From Mycobacterium fragae (GTDB taxonomy: Bacteria; Actinomycetota; Actinomycetes; Mycobacteriales; Mycobacteriaceae), in assembly GCF_002102185.1 (NCBI RefSeq), contig NZ_LQOW01000020.1, positions 1 to 64,000 of the forward strand: a stretch of 64,000 bases of DNA, written 5' to 3'. Positions within the stretch are counted from its first letter, which is position 1; every line of letters starts with the position of its first letter. The notes below the pieces were generated by a model. That model had not been told where the DNA came from, made no database searches, and was given only the letters and a program-made list of their open reading frames with translations. Positions 44,139 to 52,812 of this stretch are shown here, one piece after another. The position numbers and the translations under genes were made by a program.

Positions 44139-44765
44139 ATGGCCGACGCGGGCATCAGTAGGCGGGCCAATCGGCGCGGTCTGGCGACCCGGGAAAGCAT
44201 CTTGGAGGCCGCGCTGATGTCGCTGGCCTCCGGCGATCCCGGAGCGGCTTCAGCCAACCGCATCGCCAAGGCGAGCGGAGCGACCTGGGGAGCGGTCAAA
44301 TACCAGTTCGGCGACATCGACGGGCTTTGGGCCGCCGTGCTGCACCGCACCGCCGAGCGCCGCGGCGAGTTGCCGTCGAACACCGTCGCCAACGCCCCGC
44401 TTCAGCAGCGTGTCGCCGTCATCATCGACACCCTCTACGAGGGGTTGACGGCCAGAGACTCCTTGGCGATCGAGAACCTGCGCAGGGCACTTCCGCACGA
44501 TCCCGCCGAGCTCGATCGGCTGTATCCGCGCACGGCCGCCGAACTCAGATCATGGCTGCACAGCTGGGTGAAGGCCTGCCAAAAAGCGTTCGAGGACCTG
44601 GACGTCGACCCGGACCGGGTGCGGGAAGTCGCCGCCTTCATTCCGGGAGCGATGCGGGGCATCACCTCAGAAAAGCAGCTGGGCACCTACTCCGATCTCG
44701 ATGAGGCGCGACGTGGACTGACCAACGCGATCGTCGCCTACCTCGAGCATTCGCGCTCCGGTTGA
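44139..44765 (+). CDS. TetR-family regulator of the Rieske oxygenase operon
   Basis: A 208-residue TetR protein. The N-terminal helix-turn-helix lies about residues 17-60 (RESILEAALMSLASG, ANRIAKASGATWGAVKYQFG), followed by an all-helical ligand domain. It lies 79 bases upstream of the Rieske oxygenase on the same strand, with a perfect 11-bp-arm palindrome in the gap, and is the obvious candidate to bind it. The ligand is unknown. Confidence 0.87.
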   Translation: MADAGISRRANRRGLATRESILEAALMSLASGDPGAASANRIAKASGATWGAVKYQFGDIDGLWAAVLHRTAERRGELPSNTVANAPLQQRVAVIIDTLYEGLTARDSLAIENLRRALPHDPAELDRLYPRTAAELRSWLHSWVKACQKAFEDLDVDPDRVREVAAFIPGAMRGITSEKQLGTYSDLDEARRGLTNAIVAYLEHSRSG

Positions 44766-44784
44766 TCCACGCACCCCGCTGCGC

Positions 44785-44812
44785 TAGTTTCACAGAGGGT
44801 ACTGTGAAACTA
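44785..44812. promoter_or_regulatory. Operator palindrome of the Rieske oxygenase operon
   Basis: TAGTTTCACAG (44785-44795) and CTGTGAAACTA (44802-44812) are perfect reverse complements, 11 bp each, around AGGGTA. They overlap a promoter with TTTCAC at 44788-44793 and TACTAT at 44811-44816 (17-base spacer), so a bound repressor would block RNA polymerase. Confidence 0.75.
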
Positions 44813-44816
44813 CTAT
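44788..44816 (+). promoter_or_regulatory. Promoter of the Rieske oxygenase operon
   Basis: -35-like TTTCAC and -10 TACTAT with 17 bases between. The RNA start is expected near 44823, giving a 22-base leader with GAGGGGAAG as the ribosome binding site for ATG 44845. Confidence 0.6.
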
Positions 44817-44844
44817 GAAACGTCCGTAGCGAGGGGAAGCAGCG

Positions 44845-45849
44845 ATGGCGAAGCCGCCGTTGTCGATGAAGCCGACCGGATGGTTCCAAGTCGCGTGGTC
44901 TAGCGAGATCGACGCGGGCGAGGTCCATCGAATGACGTATTTCGGCCGCGAGATGGTCGCTTGGCGCGGCGAATCCGGGCGGCTCACGGTGATGGACGCC
45001 TACTGCGAACACCTCGGTGCTCACCTCGGCTATGGCGGTCATGTCGAAGGCGACGTCATCCAGTGCCCGTTCCATGGCTGGCAGTGGAGTCACGAGGGCC
45101 GTAACGTCTGTATCCCGTATCAGGATCGCCCCAACCGCGGCCGGCGCATTCACACCTATCCGGTCGTGGAGCGCAACGAGTCCGCATACATCTGGCACGA
45201 CGTCGAGGGCCGCGACCCGTTCTTCGACGTCCCCGACGTGTTCGCAAGCTTCGATGACGGCCGCAGCGCGGACGATTACTACCCGCAGGTCACGATGTAC
45301 CGTGCCGGTCTCGAGCTGCATCCGCAGTACGTCCTCGAAAACGGCGTCGACTTCGCGCATTTCAAATTTGTGCACAACACCCCCATCGTGCCGGTGTTCA
45401 CCAGACACGATTTCGCCGAGCCAGTGTCCTACGTCGACTTCACCATCACCTTCGAAGGCGAGGAAGGCCAGTCGATCGAGGACGTCCGAAGCGGGGTCGA
45501 AGCGATCAACGGCGGCCTGGGCGTGGCCGTGACGAAAAGCTGGGGCATGGTGGACAACCGGACCATCTCCGCGATCACGCCGGTCGATGACCGCACCTCG
45601 GATGTGAGGTTCATGGTCTACATCGGCCGAAACCCGGGCGACGATTCGCCGAAGGCGCAGGACAGGGCGCGGGCATTCGCCCAAGACGTGATCGACCAGT
45701 TTCTGGCCGATGTTCACATCTGGTCACATCAGCGTTATTCGGATCCGCCGGCGTTGACGTCCGCCGAAAACCAGGGCTTCACCGCAATTCGCAAGTGGGC
45801 CACCCAGTTTTATCCCGAAGACGAGCTGCAGAAAGGCGTTACCGCATGA
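44845..45849 (+). CDS. Rieske non-heme iron oxygenase, terminal component
   Basis: A 334-residue oxygenase. The Rieske cluster ligands are C54, H56, C74 and H77 (CEHLGAH, CPFHGW). The catalytic-domain motif ENGVDFAHFKFVH supplies the iron ligands H172 and H177 and the bridging D169. It is similar in layout to KshA/VanA-type monooxygenases, so a steroid-like or aromatic substrate is plausible. No dedicated reductase is nearby. The stop overlaps the next gene by ATGA. Confidence 0.9.
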   Translation: MAKPPLSMKPTGWFQVAWSSEIDAGEVHRMTYFGREMVAWRGESGRLTVMDAYCEHLGAHLGYGGHVEGDVIQCPFHGWQWSHEGRNVCIPYQDRPNRGRRIHTYPVVERNESAYIWHDVEGRDPFFDVPDVFASFDDGRSADDYYPQVTMYRAGLELHPQYVLENGVDFAHFKFVHNTPIVPVFTRHDFAEPVSYVDFTITFEGEEGQSIEDVRSGVEAINGGLGVAVTKSWGMVDNRTISAITPVDDRTSDVRFMVYIGRNPGDDSPKAQDRARAFAQDVIDQFLADVHIWSHQRYSDPPALTSAENQGFTAIRKWATQFYPEDELQKGVTA

Positions 45850-46922
45850 CCCCGATCCGTGTTTTCCAGGTAGCCAGCGGAAACGTGGGGACCGAGATGA
45901 TCAAACGCCTCGGCAGCCACCCCGGCCTGGAACTGGTCGGATTGCATTGCTACACAGCGGATAAGATCGGCCGTGACGCCGGCGAACTGGCCGGGCTGGC
46001 GCCCATCGGTGTCACCGCCACCGGCTCGGTGGATGACATCATCGCCGCCAAGCCTGATGTGCTGACTTTCCACGGGGTCTTTCCCGACGAGGGCTTGTAC
46101 GTGAAAGTCCTTGAGGCCGGGATCAATATCGTGACCACAGCGGACTGGATCACCGGCTGGCACCGTGACACCAACCACCCTCACCCCTCCGGTCGGCCCA
46201 CCACACAGATACTGCAGGAGGCGTGCGAGCGGGGCGGGGCGACGTTCTATGGCACCGGCATGAATCCGGGGTTGAATCAGATCCTCGGGATCGTGTGTTC
46301 GGCCGATGTCGCCGAGATCGAGAACATCACCACGATCGAATCCGTTGACGTGTCATGCCATCACTCCCGCGACACCTGGATCGAGGTCGGCTACGGTCTG
46401 CCCGCCGACGACCCCGAGATCCCGGCGAAGCTCGAGAAGTACACCCGCGTGTTCGCCGACAGCGTGCTGATGATGGCCGACTGCTTCGACCTCGAGCTCG
46501 ACGAGGTGACGTTCAGCTATGAATTGGGAGTGTGCACCAAAGACATCGACCTGGGTTGGTACCGGCTGCCCAAGGGATCACTCGGCGGGAACTACATCAA
46601 ATACCAGGGCATGGTCGACGGCGTGCCCAGGGTCGAGACTCACCTCGAATGGCAGATGACGCCGCACACCGATCCGAATTGGGATATCAAGGGCTGCTAC
46701 ATCACTCAGATCAAGGGTGATCCGAATATCTACAACAAGCACATGATCTTCCCGAAACCGGGCACCGATCTGTCCAACCCCGACTCGTTCGCCTCGATCG
46801 GGATGACCGTCACCGGCATGCCCGCCCTGAACGCCATTCCGGCGGTCGTCGCCGCCCCTCCCGGTCTGCTGACCAGTGCCGACCTGCCGCTGCGCGGGTT
46901 CGCCGGGCGCTTCAAGCACTAG
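45846..46922 (+). CDS. NAD(P)H-dependent amine-dehydrogenase/dihydrodipicolinate-reductase-like protein (copy 1)
   Basis: A 358-residue Rossmann protein: RVFQVASGNVGTEMIKRL at the N-terminus, then a large mixed domain with FYGTGMNPGLNQILGIV and YELGVCTKDIDLGWYRLP. The family (DHDPR N-terminal domain, native amine dehydrogenase-like) reduces ketones or imines with NAD(P)H. It is translationally coupled to the Rieske oxygenase, so it may act on its product. The gene at 47792 is a paralogue. Confidence 0.85.
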   Translation: MTPIRVFQVASGNVGTEMIKRLGSHPGLELVGLHCYTADKIGRDAGELAGLAPIGVTATGSVDDIIAAKPDVLTFHGVFPDEGLYVKVLEAGINIVTTADWITGWHRDTNHPHPSGRPTTQILQEACERGGATFYGTGMNPGLNQILGIVCSADVAEIENITTIESVDVSCHHSRDTWIEVGYGLPADDPEIPAKLEKYTRVFADSVLMMADCFDLELDEVTFSYELGVCTKDIDLGWYRLPKGSLGGNYIKYQGMVDGVPRVETHLEWQMTPHTDPNWDIKGCYITQIKGDPNIYNKHMIFPKPGTDLSNPDSFASIGMTVTGMPALNAIPAVVAAPPGLLTSADLPLRGFAGRFKH

Positions 46923-46924
46923 CC

Positions 46925-47788
46925 GTGGGCGTACTCGACGGCAAAGTCGCCGTCGTCACCGGCACCAGCCGCGGCGTCGGGGTGGGGATCGCACACGAAC
47001 TGCTTCGTGCCGGCGCCGTCGTCGTCGGATGTTCGCGTCGGCCACTCGACGCCATCCCCGGTGTCGACCAGGAGCCGGGGTGGGCGCAGCGCTCCGCACA
47101 GTTGGTGTGCGATCAAGGTGACTATCACCAGATCGATGCGCTGGTGACCGAGGTGGTCGAGACCTATGGGCGGATCGACATCCTGGTCAACAACGCCGGC
47201 GGCACGGTTCCCACGCCGCACGCCGAAGATGTTCCCGAGTTGGTGCAAAAGCTACAGGGTTCGCCGGCGAGCGACGACGGCTTCGAACGCACCGTGCTGT
47301 TTCACGCGTTCGCCATTCAGATGAACTTGATCAGCCCGCTGTGGTTCGCGATCCGGGTGTATCGACAGATGCAGCGCCAGGACGGCATGGGCTGCATCAT
47401 CAACATCTCCAGTGGCGCCGGACATCCCGCGGGCTCGCCGACGCTGGTCTCCTATGGAGCCGCGAAGTCGGGCCTTAACCACCTCACCCGATCGCTGGCC
47501 GAGGAATGGGGTCCGCGGGTCCGGGTGAACTGCATCGCGCTTGGCCCGACCATCACCGAGAATTTTCGCTCATTCGTGTTGCCCAAAGACGATCCGACGG
47601 GGGAGAACTACTTCGCGGACGTGCCGCTGCGCCGCGGTGGCGAGCCTGCCGAGGTGGGCCGCATCTGCGTGTTTCTGGCCGGCGGCGGCGCCGACTTCGT
47701 CAACGGCACGACCATCGAGATGGACGGCGGGATGCTGCCCGGCGTGCTCTACGAGGCCGGCCTCAAGACGATCACCGACCTGTTGTGA
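46925..47788 (+). CDS. Short-chain dehydrogenase/reductase
   Basis: A 287-residue classical SDR with VVTGTSRGVGVGIAHEL, NNAGG, IINISSGAGHP and YGAAK. A 30-residue insertion after the NNAG motif (PELVQKLQGSPASDDGFER) is larger than usual. GTG 46925 starts 2 bases after the preceding stop. Third enzyme of the TetR-controlled operon, probably oxidising or reducing a hydroxyl formed by the oxygenase. It converges on the minus-strand paralogue gene with 3 bases between stops. Confidence 0.87.
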   Translation: MGVLDGKVAVVTGTSRGVGVGIAHELLRAGAVVVGCSRRPLDAIPGVDQEPGWAQRSAQLVCDQGDYHQIDALVTEVVETYGRIDILVNNAGGTVPTPHAEDVPELVQKLQGSPASDDGFERTVLFHAFAIQMNLISPLWFAIRVYRQMQRQDGMGCIINISSGAGHPAGSPTLVSYGAAKSGLNHLTRSLAEEWGPRVRVNCIALGPTITENFRSFVLPKDDPTGENYFADVPLRRGGEPAEVGRICVFLAGGGADFVNGTTIEMDGGMLPGVLYEAGLKTITDLL

Positions 47789-47791
47789 CGG

Positions 47792-48880
47792 CTAGATCGC
47801 CGCGATCTCCTCGCGTGCGTAGACGCCCTTCCCGGTAATCAGCGGCAAATCCAGCGTCGTCCTGATTCCGGGCGCCGCCGCGATCACCGCGGGGATCGCG
47901 TTGACGATCCGGCCGGCCGCGGCGACGATCGCGGCGTGATTGTGGTCGCCCTTGCGGCTGCTCGGGCAGATGTCCACGGCGTAGGACGGCTCGCCGACGA
48001 TCTCGACCCGATACGAGCCGCCGGGTTGGGCGGGCTGCGGCCAGTCCGGTCGCAGGTCTTGCCGTAACCGGGTGATGTGTTCGACGACGATCGCCGGGTG
48101 GCCGTCGACCATGCCGCGGATCTCGAACTGCAGAGCGGCCATTGTGCCTTGCCGAACGTGCCCTACCGCGATGTCGAAGTCCTCCGGCGCCGGCTCACGC
48201 TGATACGACTCGGTGACCTCGTCGACCTCGATGCCCAGGCCAGCCGCCAGCTGACGGATCGCCGTCCCCCAGGCGATGCTGAGCACACCAGGCTGCAGCA
48301 GCATCGGCTTCTCGTCGAGGGGCCTGCCGAATCCCATGTAGTACATGACCTCGGAGCCGTCGTAGGTGGCGTAGTCGGCGATCTCCATGCAGCGCACCTG
48401 CTCGATGCGCTGGCAGGTGCTCGCGAGCGCGAACGGGATGAGGTCGTTGATGAATCCCGGGTCGACGCCGCTTATGAAGATGCTCGAGTTGCCTTGCCGG
48501 GCAGCATCTTCGATGCGGGCGATGTACTTGTCGGGCATCACACCCCACGGGTATTGGAGCAGACCCGGCGAAGACCCCACCACGTTGATGCCGGCGGCCA
48601 GGATGCGCCTGACGTCTTCCATCGCGTCGGGCAGGCGGGTATCGCCCATCGCGCAGTACACGACGCATTCCGGTCCGGTGGCGAGCACCGCGTCGAGGTC
48701 GTTGACGGCGCTGACGCCGGTCGACACGTCGACCCCGGCGAGCGTTCCGGCGTCCTTGCCGACTTTCTCGGTGGCCGACACGCACAGCCCGGTCAGCTCG
48801 AATTGCGGATTGGTGACCAGCTCGGTCAACGCCAGACGACCGACGTTTCCGGTACCGACGTGGGCGACACGGATCGTCAT
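47792..48880 (-). CDS. NAD(P)H-dependent amine-dehydrogenase/dihydrodipicolinate-reductase-like protein (copy 2)
   Basis: A 362-residue paralogue of the 45846 gene product: RVAHVGTGNVGRLALTELV, then ISGVDPGFINDLIPFAL and a C-terminal AIVAAAGRIVNAIPAVIAAAPG. The ATG after GGAGGACACCC was chosen; the frame is open far upstream inside the TetR gene. It lies 37 bases downstream of the TetR gene on the same strand and is therefore probably co-transcribed with it. Confidence 0.87.
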   Translation of the reverse strand: MTIRVAHVGTGNVGRLALTELVTNPQFELTGLCVSATEKVGKDAGTLAGVDVSTGVSAVNDLDAVLATGPECVVYCAMGDTRLPDAMEDVRRILAAGINVVGSSPGLLQYPWGVMPDKYIARIEDAARQGNSSIFISGVDPGFINDLIPFALASTCQRIEQVRCMEIADYATYDGSEVMYYMGFGRPLDEKPMLLQPGVLSIAWGTAIRQLAAGLGIEVDEVTESYQREPAPEDFDIAVGHVRQGTMAALQFEIRGMVDGHPAIVVEHITRLRQDLRPDWPQPAQPGGSYRVEIVGEPSYAVDICPSSRKGDHNHAAIVAAAGRIVNAIPAVIAAAPGIRTTLDLPLITGKGVYAREEIAAI

Positions 48881-48917
48881 GGGTGTCCTCCATCCCTGGC
48901 TACGAGCGGACAAACTA

Positions 48918-49472
48918 TCAGGTCTGGTCGGCGAATGCCGGTGCCACGAACCGATGCACGATCTGGCGTTCGGTGCGGGCATCGCCGACGGGCCAGTACA
49001 ACAGCGACAGCACGACCCGGACCACCCAAAGTGCGGCCTGCGGGTCACGCTCGTTGAGTCCGGTGAGGTCGGTGGCGAAGCCGGCCAACAGCGGAGACCC
49101 GGTGAGCCAGGCCATTTCGTTGGCCCGGATCGAGTTGAACATCAGCTCGCTCAGTGGGTCGGATCGGATGAGCTTGAGTGCCACGGTGATTGCGGTGACG
49201 ACCCGCTCCGGTCCGCGGAGATCCTCGACGGTATGACGCACCGTTTCGATGATCCGGGCACCGCTGCGGGCGAGGACCGCGTCGCGGATCTCGGCCTTGC
49301 CTCCGGCATGGCGATAAATGGTGGCGCGTGAGCAGTGCACGCGGGTGGCCAGCGTGTCGATGTCGAAGGCATCTGCGCCCTCGCGCATGATCAGTTCGGT
49401 GGCCGCGTCGTAGATCCGTTCGGTGGCGATGTCGCGGCGGTCGCCGCCGACAAGCCAGTCGCTCCGAGGCAT
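48918..49472 (-). CDS. TetR-family regulator (Rv1776c-like)
   Basis: A 184-residue TetR protein with HTH region ERIYDAATELIMREGADAF and LATRVHCSRATIYRHAGGK. It is transcribed divergently from cyp144, as Rv1776c is from cyp144 (Rv1777) in M. tuberculosis. TAAACT on the minus strand lies 6 bases before the ATG, so the transcript is leaderless, and an inverted repeat directly upstream is its likely operator. Confidence 0.88.
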   Translation of the reverse strand: MPRSDWLVGGDRRDIATERIYDAATELIMREGADAFDIDTLATRVHCSRATIYRHAGGKAEIRDAVLARSGARIIETVRHTVEDLRGPERVVTAITVALKLIRSDPLSELMFNSIRANEMAWLTGSPLLAGFATDLTGLNERDPQAALWVVRVVLSLLYWPVGDARTERQIVHRFVAPAFADQT

Positions 49473-49478
49473 TGGTCG

Positions 49479-49484
49479 AGTTTA
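49479..49484 (-). promoter_or_regulatory. -10 element of the TetR gene
   Basis: TAAACT (minus strand) is 6 bases before the ATG at 49472, predicting a leaderless start. Confidence 0.5.
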
Positions 49485-49485
49485 T

Positions 49486-49498
49486 TCTCAATTTGAGA
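49486..49498. promoter_or_regulatory. Inverted repeat between TetR and cyp144
   Basis: TCTCAA and TTGAGA flank a single T. The repeat abuts the TetR -10 element, so binding there would shut off the regulator and perhaps also cyp144, which starts 140 bases away. Confidence 0.55.
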
Positions 49499-49637
49499 CA
49501 GATGTAACCGTTTATCTCTTCGCCGCTGCAGGTCTGCCCGGTCGGTGAGACGAGCGACGGTCGCGCGCCTTCACGGCGGTTTTTCAACTTCGCGCAGAAC
49601 GTTGACGGCGCCACGAATAGCCGATCAGCCTGGACAA

Positions 49638-50852
49638 ATGGCCGTCATTGACGATCCGATCGAGTTATTCGCCGCCGAATCCCTGCAAGATCCGTACCCG
49701 CTCTACGAGAGGATGCGCGCCGCCGGGCCGGTTCGCCGGATCGGTGATTCGGAGTTCTATGCGGTGTGCAGCTGGGATGCGATCATCGACGTCATCGCCC
49801 GCGTCGAGGAATTCTCGTCGAACCTGACCGCCACCATGGTGTACCAGTCCGATGGCACCGTCACCGCGTTCAACATGGCCCCGCTCGGCGATCCGTCCCA
49901 CGCGCTGGCCGTCGCCGATGACCCGGTGCACGCCGCTCACCGAAGGCTGCTGGTACCTCAGTTGGCGGCCAAGAAGATCCGCGCCCTGGAGGCGTTCGTG
50001 GCCGCGACTGCCGAACGGTTGTGGACCGAAGGCCTGCATGACGGGCGCATGGAGTGGATGGGCGCCATGGCCAACCGGCTGCCCATGATGGTGGTGGCTC
50101 GCCTGATCGGCGTGCCCCACGAGGACGTCGACCAGCTCGTGAAGTGGGGGTACGCGGGGACCCAGCTCCTCGAAGGGCTGGTCTCCGCCGACGACTTGGC
50201 CGCGGCGGGGGTGTCGGTGATGGAGCTCGGCGGCTACATCACCGATCATTTCCGGCGGGCCGCCCTCGATCCGCAGGACAACTTGCTCGGCGAGCTTGCG
50301 ACCGCCTGCGCATCGGGCGAGCTGGACACCACCGTGGCCCTCGGAATCATGATCACACTGTTCGCCGCGGGCGGGGAATCCACCGCGTCGTTGCTCGGCA
50401 GCGCGGCCTGGATTCTGGCGACCCGCCGAGATATTCAGGACCAGGTGCGCGAAAACCCTGAGCTGCTGGGCGCATTGATCGAAGAGACGCTCCGCTACGA
50501 ACCGCCGTTCCGCGGACATTACCGGCACGTCGTCGCCGACACAGCGTTGTGCGGCACGGCGCTGCCGGCCGGATCGCACCTGCTCCTGTTATGGGGGGCC
50601 GCCAACCGGGATCCAGCCCACTTCGAAGCCCCCGACGAATTCCGGCTCGACCGCGCCGAGGGCAAGGGACACATCGCATTCGGCAAAGGAGCGCATTTCT
50701 GCGTCGGCGCCGCGCTCGCGCGCCTCGAGGCCCGCATCGTCTTGCGCCTGCTGCTTGATCGAACATCGGTGATCGAAGCAGCCGACATCGGAGATTGGCT
50801 GCCGAGCCTCTTGGTGCGTCGCCTCGAATGCCTCGAGCTAGCGGTCAAGTAG
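49638..50852 (+). CDS. cyp144: Cytochrome P450 CYP144
   Basis: A 404-residue P450. The heme-binding loop is FGKGAHFCVGAALA with the ligand Cys355, the K-helix is EETLR, and the I-helix is FAAGGEST. Long identical blocks with M. tuberculosis CYP144 (NRLPMMVVA, LLGELATACASGELDT, YEPPFRGHYRHV) identify it. The physiological substrate is unknown. ATG 49638 was chosen; the frame is open upstream, and M. tuberculosis CYP144 exists in longer and shorter forms, so a start near 49545 is possible. Confidence 0.92.
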   Translation: MAVIDDPIELFAAESLQDPYPLYERMRAAGPVRRIGDSEFYAVCSWDAIIDVIARVEEFSSNLTATMVYQSDGTVTAFNMAPLGDPSHALAVADDPVHAAHRRLLVPQLAAKKIRALEAFVAATAERLWTEGLHDGRMEWMGAMANRLPMMVVARLIGVPHEDVDQLVKWGYAGTQLLEGLVSADDLAAAGVSVMELGGYITDHFRRAALDPQDNLLGELATACASGELDTTVALGIMITLFAAGGESTASLLGSAAWILATRRDIQDQVRENPELLGALIEETLRYEPPFRGHYRHVVADTALCGTALPAGSHLLLLWGAANRDPAHFEAPDEFRLDRAEGKGHIAFGKGAHFCVGAALARLEARIVLRLLLDRTSVIEAADIGDWLPSLLVRRLECLELAVK

Positions 50853-50867
50853 TCGTGCCGGCAAGCG

Positions 50868-51608
50868 TCAGCTGCCGAACCCTTGACCGCCAGATGCCGC
50901 TGACACCGGCGGGGTAGGCATTCCTTGCAGCCGGGCAGCGGCGAAATCCGCACCCTGGCTGATGATGTCGCCGTTCGCCGCGTACGCGTCGTGCGCGGAG
51001 AAATTCATCCCGTCAGAGCAGATCGGGTCCTCTGGCGCGCAGACCTTGATGGTCTTCGACTGATAGGCCGGGCCGATGACGACCGGCGGCTGACCGAGGA
51101 AGTTCATGGCCCGCACATTCGGCATTCCGAAGAGCACGACGGCCGCGACGTGGTTGGCCACATCAGGGGAGAGCGGCTTGGGCACGGTCGCGGGGTCGAT
51201 CCCGTCCGGTACTGCCGCCGAGGTGACGAAGCCCATCACGGCCGCGCCCTGGGAGTAGCCGCCGAGCACCATCTTGGTCTGGGGGCAGGTGTTGGCCATG
51301 TCGAGGACATGAGCGCCGGCGTCCCGAATACCGTCGAGGCCGGTCTCCCACTGCTCGGTGGCGGGGTAGTTGACCGCATACACGTCCAGCGGGTGACCGA
51401 CGCGCGCCGTCAGGGCGTCGACGAAGGCCTGTCCGACCGGGCCGACACCGGGCGGGTCACCGGTGCCGCGGGCGAACACCACCTGGCTGCCGGGACATGA
51501 CGCGGCGGTGGCGGAGGGAAGGGCAGGGACAGAACCGGTGGAAACGCTCAGGCCCCACGCTGCGAGTACCGCGGGACCCAGCAGGCGAATGACGTGACGT
51601 GCAATCAT
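50868..51608 (-). CDS. Secreted cutinase-family esterase
   Basis: A 246-residue secreted serine esterase. Signal peptide residues 1-37 (VIRLLGPAVLAAWGLSVSTG, cut after TAA). The mature protein starts at the first conserved Cys (SCPGSQVVFARGTGDPPG), the nucleophile is S119 in GGYSQGAAVMG, and the Asp/His are in CAPEDPICSDG and SAHDAY. Cutinase-like proteins in mycobacteria hydrolyse lipids and polyester. ATG 51608 was chosen; ATG 51626 is also possible. It converges on cyp144. Confidence 0.9.
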   Translation of the reverse strand: MIARHVIRLLGPAVLAAWGLSVSTGSVPALPSATAASCPGSQVVFARGTGDPPGVGPVGQAFVDALTARVGHPLDVYAVNYPATEQWETGLDGIRDAGAHVLDMANTCPQTKMVLGGYSQGAAVMGFVTSAAVPDGIDPATVPKPLSPDVANHVAAVVLFGMPNVRAMNFLGQPPVVIGPAYQSKTIKVCAPEDPICSDGMNFSAHDAYAANGDIISQGADFAAARLQGMPTPPVSAASGGQGFGS

Positions 51609-51715
51609 GCCGCAGGAGGTTCCCATGCGAGCGCTGCTCCAAACAGAGATTTTTCGCACAAAGTTGAGCATAAGTCCCTTGGGCGCGACGCACCCGGGCG
51701 ACACGGCGGGAGCGG

Positions 51716-52087
51716 TCAGGTCTCCAGCCTCGCTCGGACACTGGCGATCCGTTTCTGGAGTTCCGTTTCGTCAATGACACCGCCGACGACAAGGGAGTGC
51801 GCGAGGGAGACGAGCTGGTTTTCCGGGTAGGGCACCTCGGCGTAGACCGTCGCGGAAAGCCGGTCCTCCTCGCGACGTCGCTGAGCACATCCGAGCACCG
51901 TTGTCCCGCAGGCGGAGTGATCGAGAGCGTCGCACATGCCGTCGAGGCTTGACTTCCACGGTGGCACCGGATTGTCCACCCCGTACTTCGCGGCCATGCG
52001 CGTCCACACCTGGTTGCGTTGAACGATCCGTCGCAACGGCGCGATGTCGGTGATCCCGGTCGGTCGTGACTCTGCTGGAGTATTCAT
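51716..52087 (-). CDS. Nitrile hydratase/thiocyanate hydrolase activator-like protein (P15K type)
   Basis: A 123-residue cytoplasmic protein that starts 17 bases after the gamma-type subunit gene. It has the N-terminal-beta-like pattern of maturation proteins of this enzyme family (NQVWTRMAAKYGV, PPWKSSLDGMCDALD, ENQLVSLAHSLVVGGVIDETEL). In Thiobacillus thioparus a P15K protein encoded beside the thiocyanate hydrolase genes is needed for cobalt insertion; the position and size here fit that role. Homology is weaker than for the other two genes, so function is inferred mainly from context. Confidence 0.65.
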   Translation of the reverse strand: MNTPAESRPTGITDIAPLRRIVQRNQVWTRMAAKYGVDNPVPPWKSSLDGMCDALDHSACGTTVLGCAQRRREEDRLSATVYAEVPYPENQLVSLAHSLVVGGVIDETELQKRIASVRARLET

Positions 52088-52104
52088 GCGGTCCGTCAGG
52101 ATGG

Positions 52105-52812
52105 TCAGTGTTGGCTTGCCGGGTGGATGGCCGGACGGGTGTCGGTGATCGCATTGGAGGTCACGCCGACCTTCGGCAACGCGACCCCGATCAGACAATC
52201 GCGCGTGACGATTTCTGCCAGCTGGTCCTCATCCCAGTCCTCCGTTCCTTCCGGGCGCACCGGCAGGACTATGAAGCGGTGCTTCTGGTTGGAATCCTCC
52301 ACGCGGATCGCGACGTCTTCGGGCAGGTAGAGCCCGAACTCGGCAAGAACTTGGCGAGGCCAGCGCACAATGCGACGGCGATAGTTGGGTGTGCGGTACC
52401 ACTCGGGTGAGTTACCCAGGATCGGTCGCGGGTAGCAGGAGCACAACGTGCACACGATCACGTGATGAAGAGTCGGCGTGTCTTCGAGCACATGCAGCGC
52501 CGTGAAGTCGCTCGGTGTGCCAAAACCGGTGGGCTGCAACCAATCGACACCCACTTCCCGACTCGCGGCGATCCCGTCGGCAAGGGCGAGCTTCTTGAAC
52601 TCGGGATCGAGCCACGCGCGGGCCACCAGATGTGCGGCCGGCGTCGGGCCGATCTGCTCGGCGAACTCGGTGAAGCGGCGATGCTCCTCCGCGGTGAACA
52701 GACCCTTCTCGATGCAGAGTTCACGGATGGCGATCTCGAGGACTTCGAAGTCGGTGATTTCGTCGACCATCGGCGCGGCGGTGCGCTCATGGTCATGCTC
52801 GTGTCCGGTCAC
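52105..52812 (-). CDS. scnC: Cobalt-binding catalytic subunit, thiocyanate hydrolase gamma/nitrile hydratase alpha type
   Basis: A 235-residue catalytic subunit. The metal motif VCTLCSCYPRP puts the ligands at C121, C124 and C126; the Thr in CTLCSC indicates cobalt rather than iron. A His-rich N-terminus (GHEHDHER) and the blocks EWYRTPNYRRR, RWPRQVLAEFGL and QLAEIVTRDCLIGVA agree closely with the thiocyanate hydrolase gamma subunit of T. thioparus as I remember it, more than with common nitrile hydratases. Thiocyanate hydrolase converts SCN- to carbonyl sulfide and ammonia. GTG 52812 overlaps the upstream stop (GTGA). Confidence 0.8.
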   Translation of the reverse strand: MTGHEHDHERTAAPMVDEITDFEVLEIAIRELCIEKGLFTAEEHRRFTEFAEQIGPTPAAHLVARAWLDPEFKKLALADGIAASREVGVDWLQPTGFGTPSDFTALHVLEDTPTLHHVIVCTLCSCYPRPILGNSPEWYRTPNYRRRIVRWPRQVLAEFGLYLPEDVAIRVEDSNQKHRFIVLPVRPEGTEDWDEDQLAEIVTRDCLIGVALPKVGVTSNAITDTRPAIHPASQH

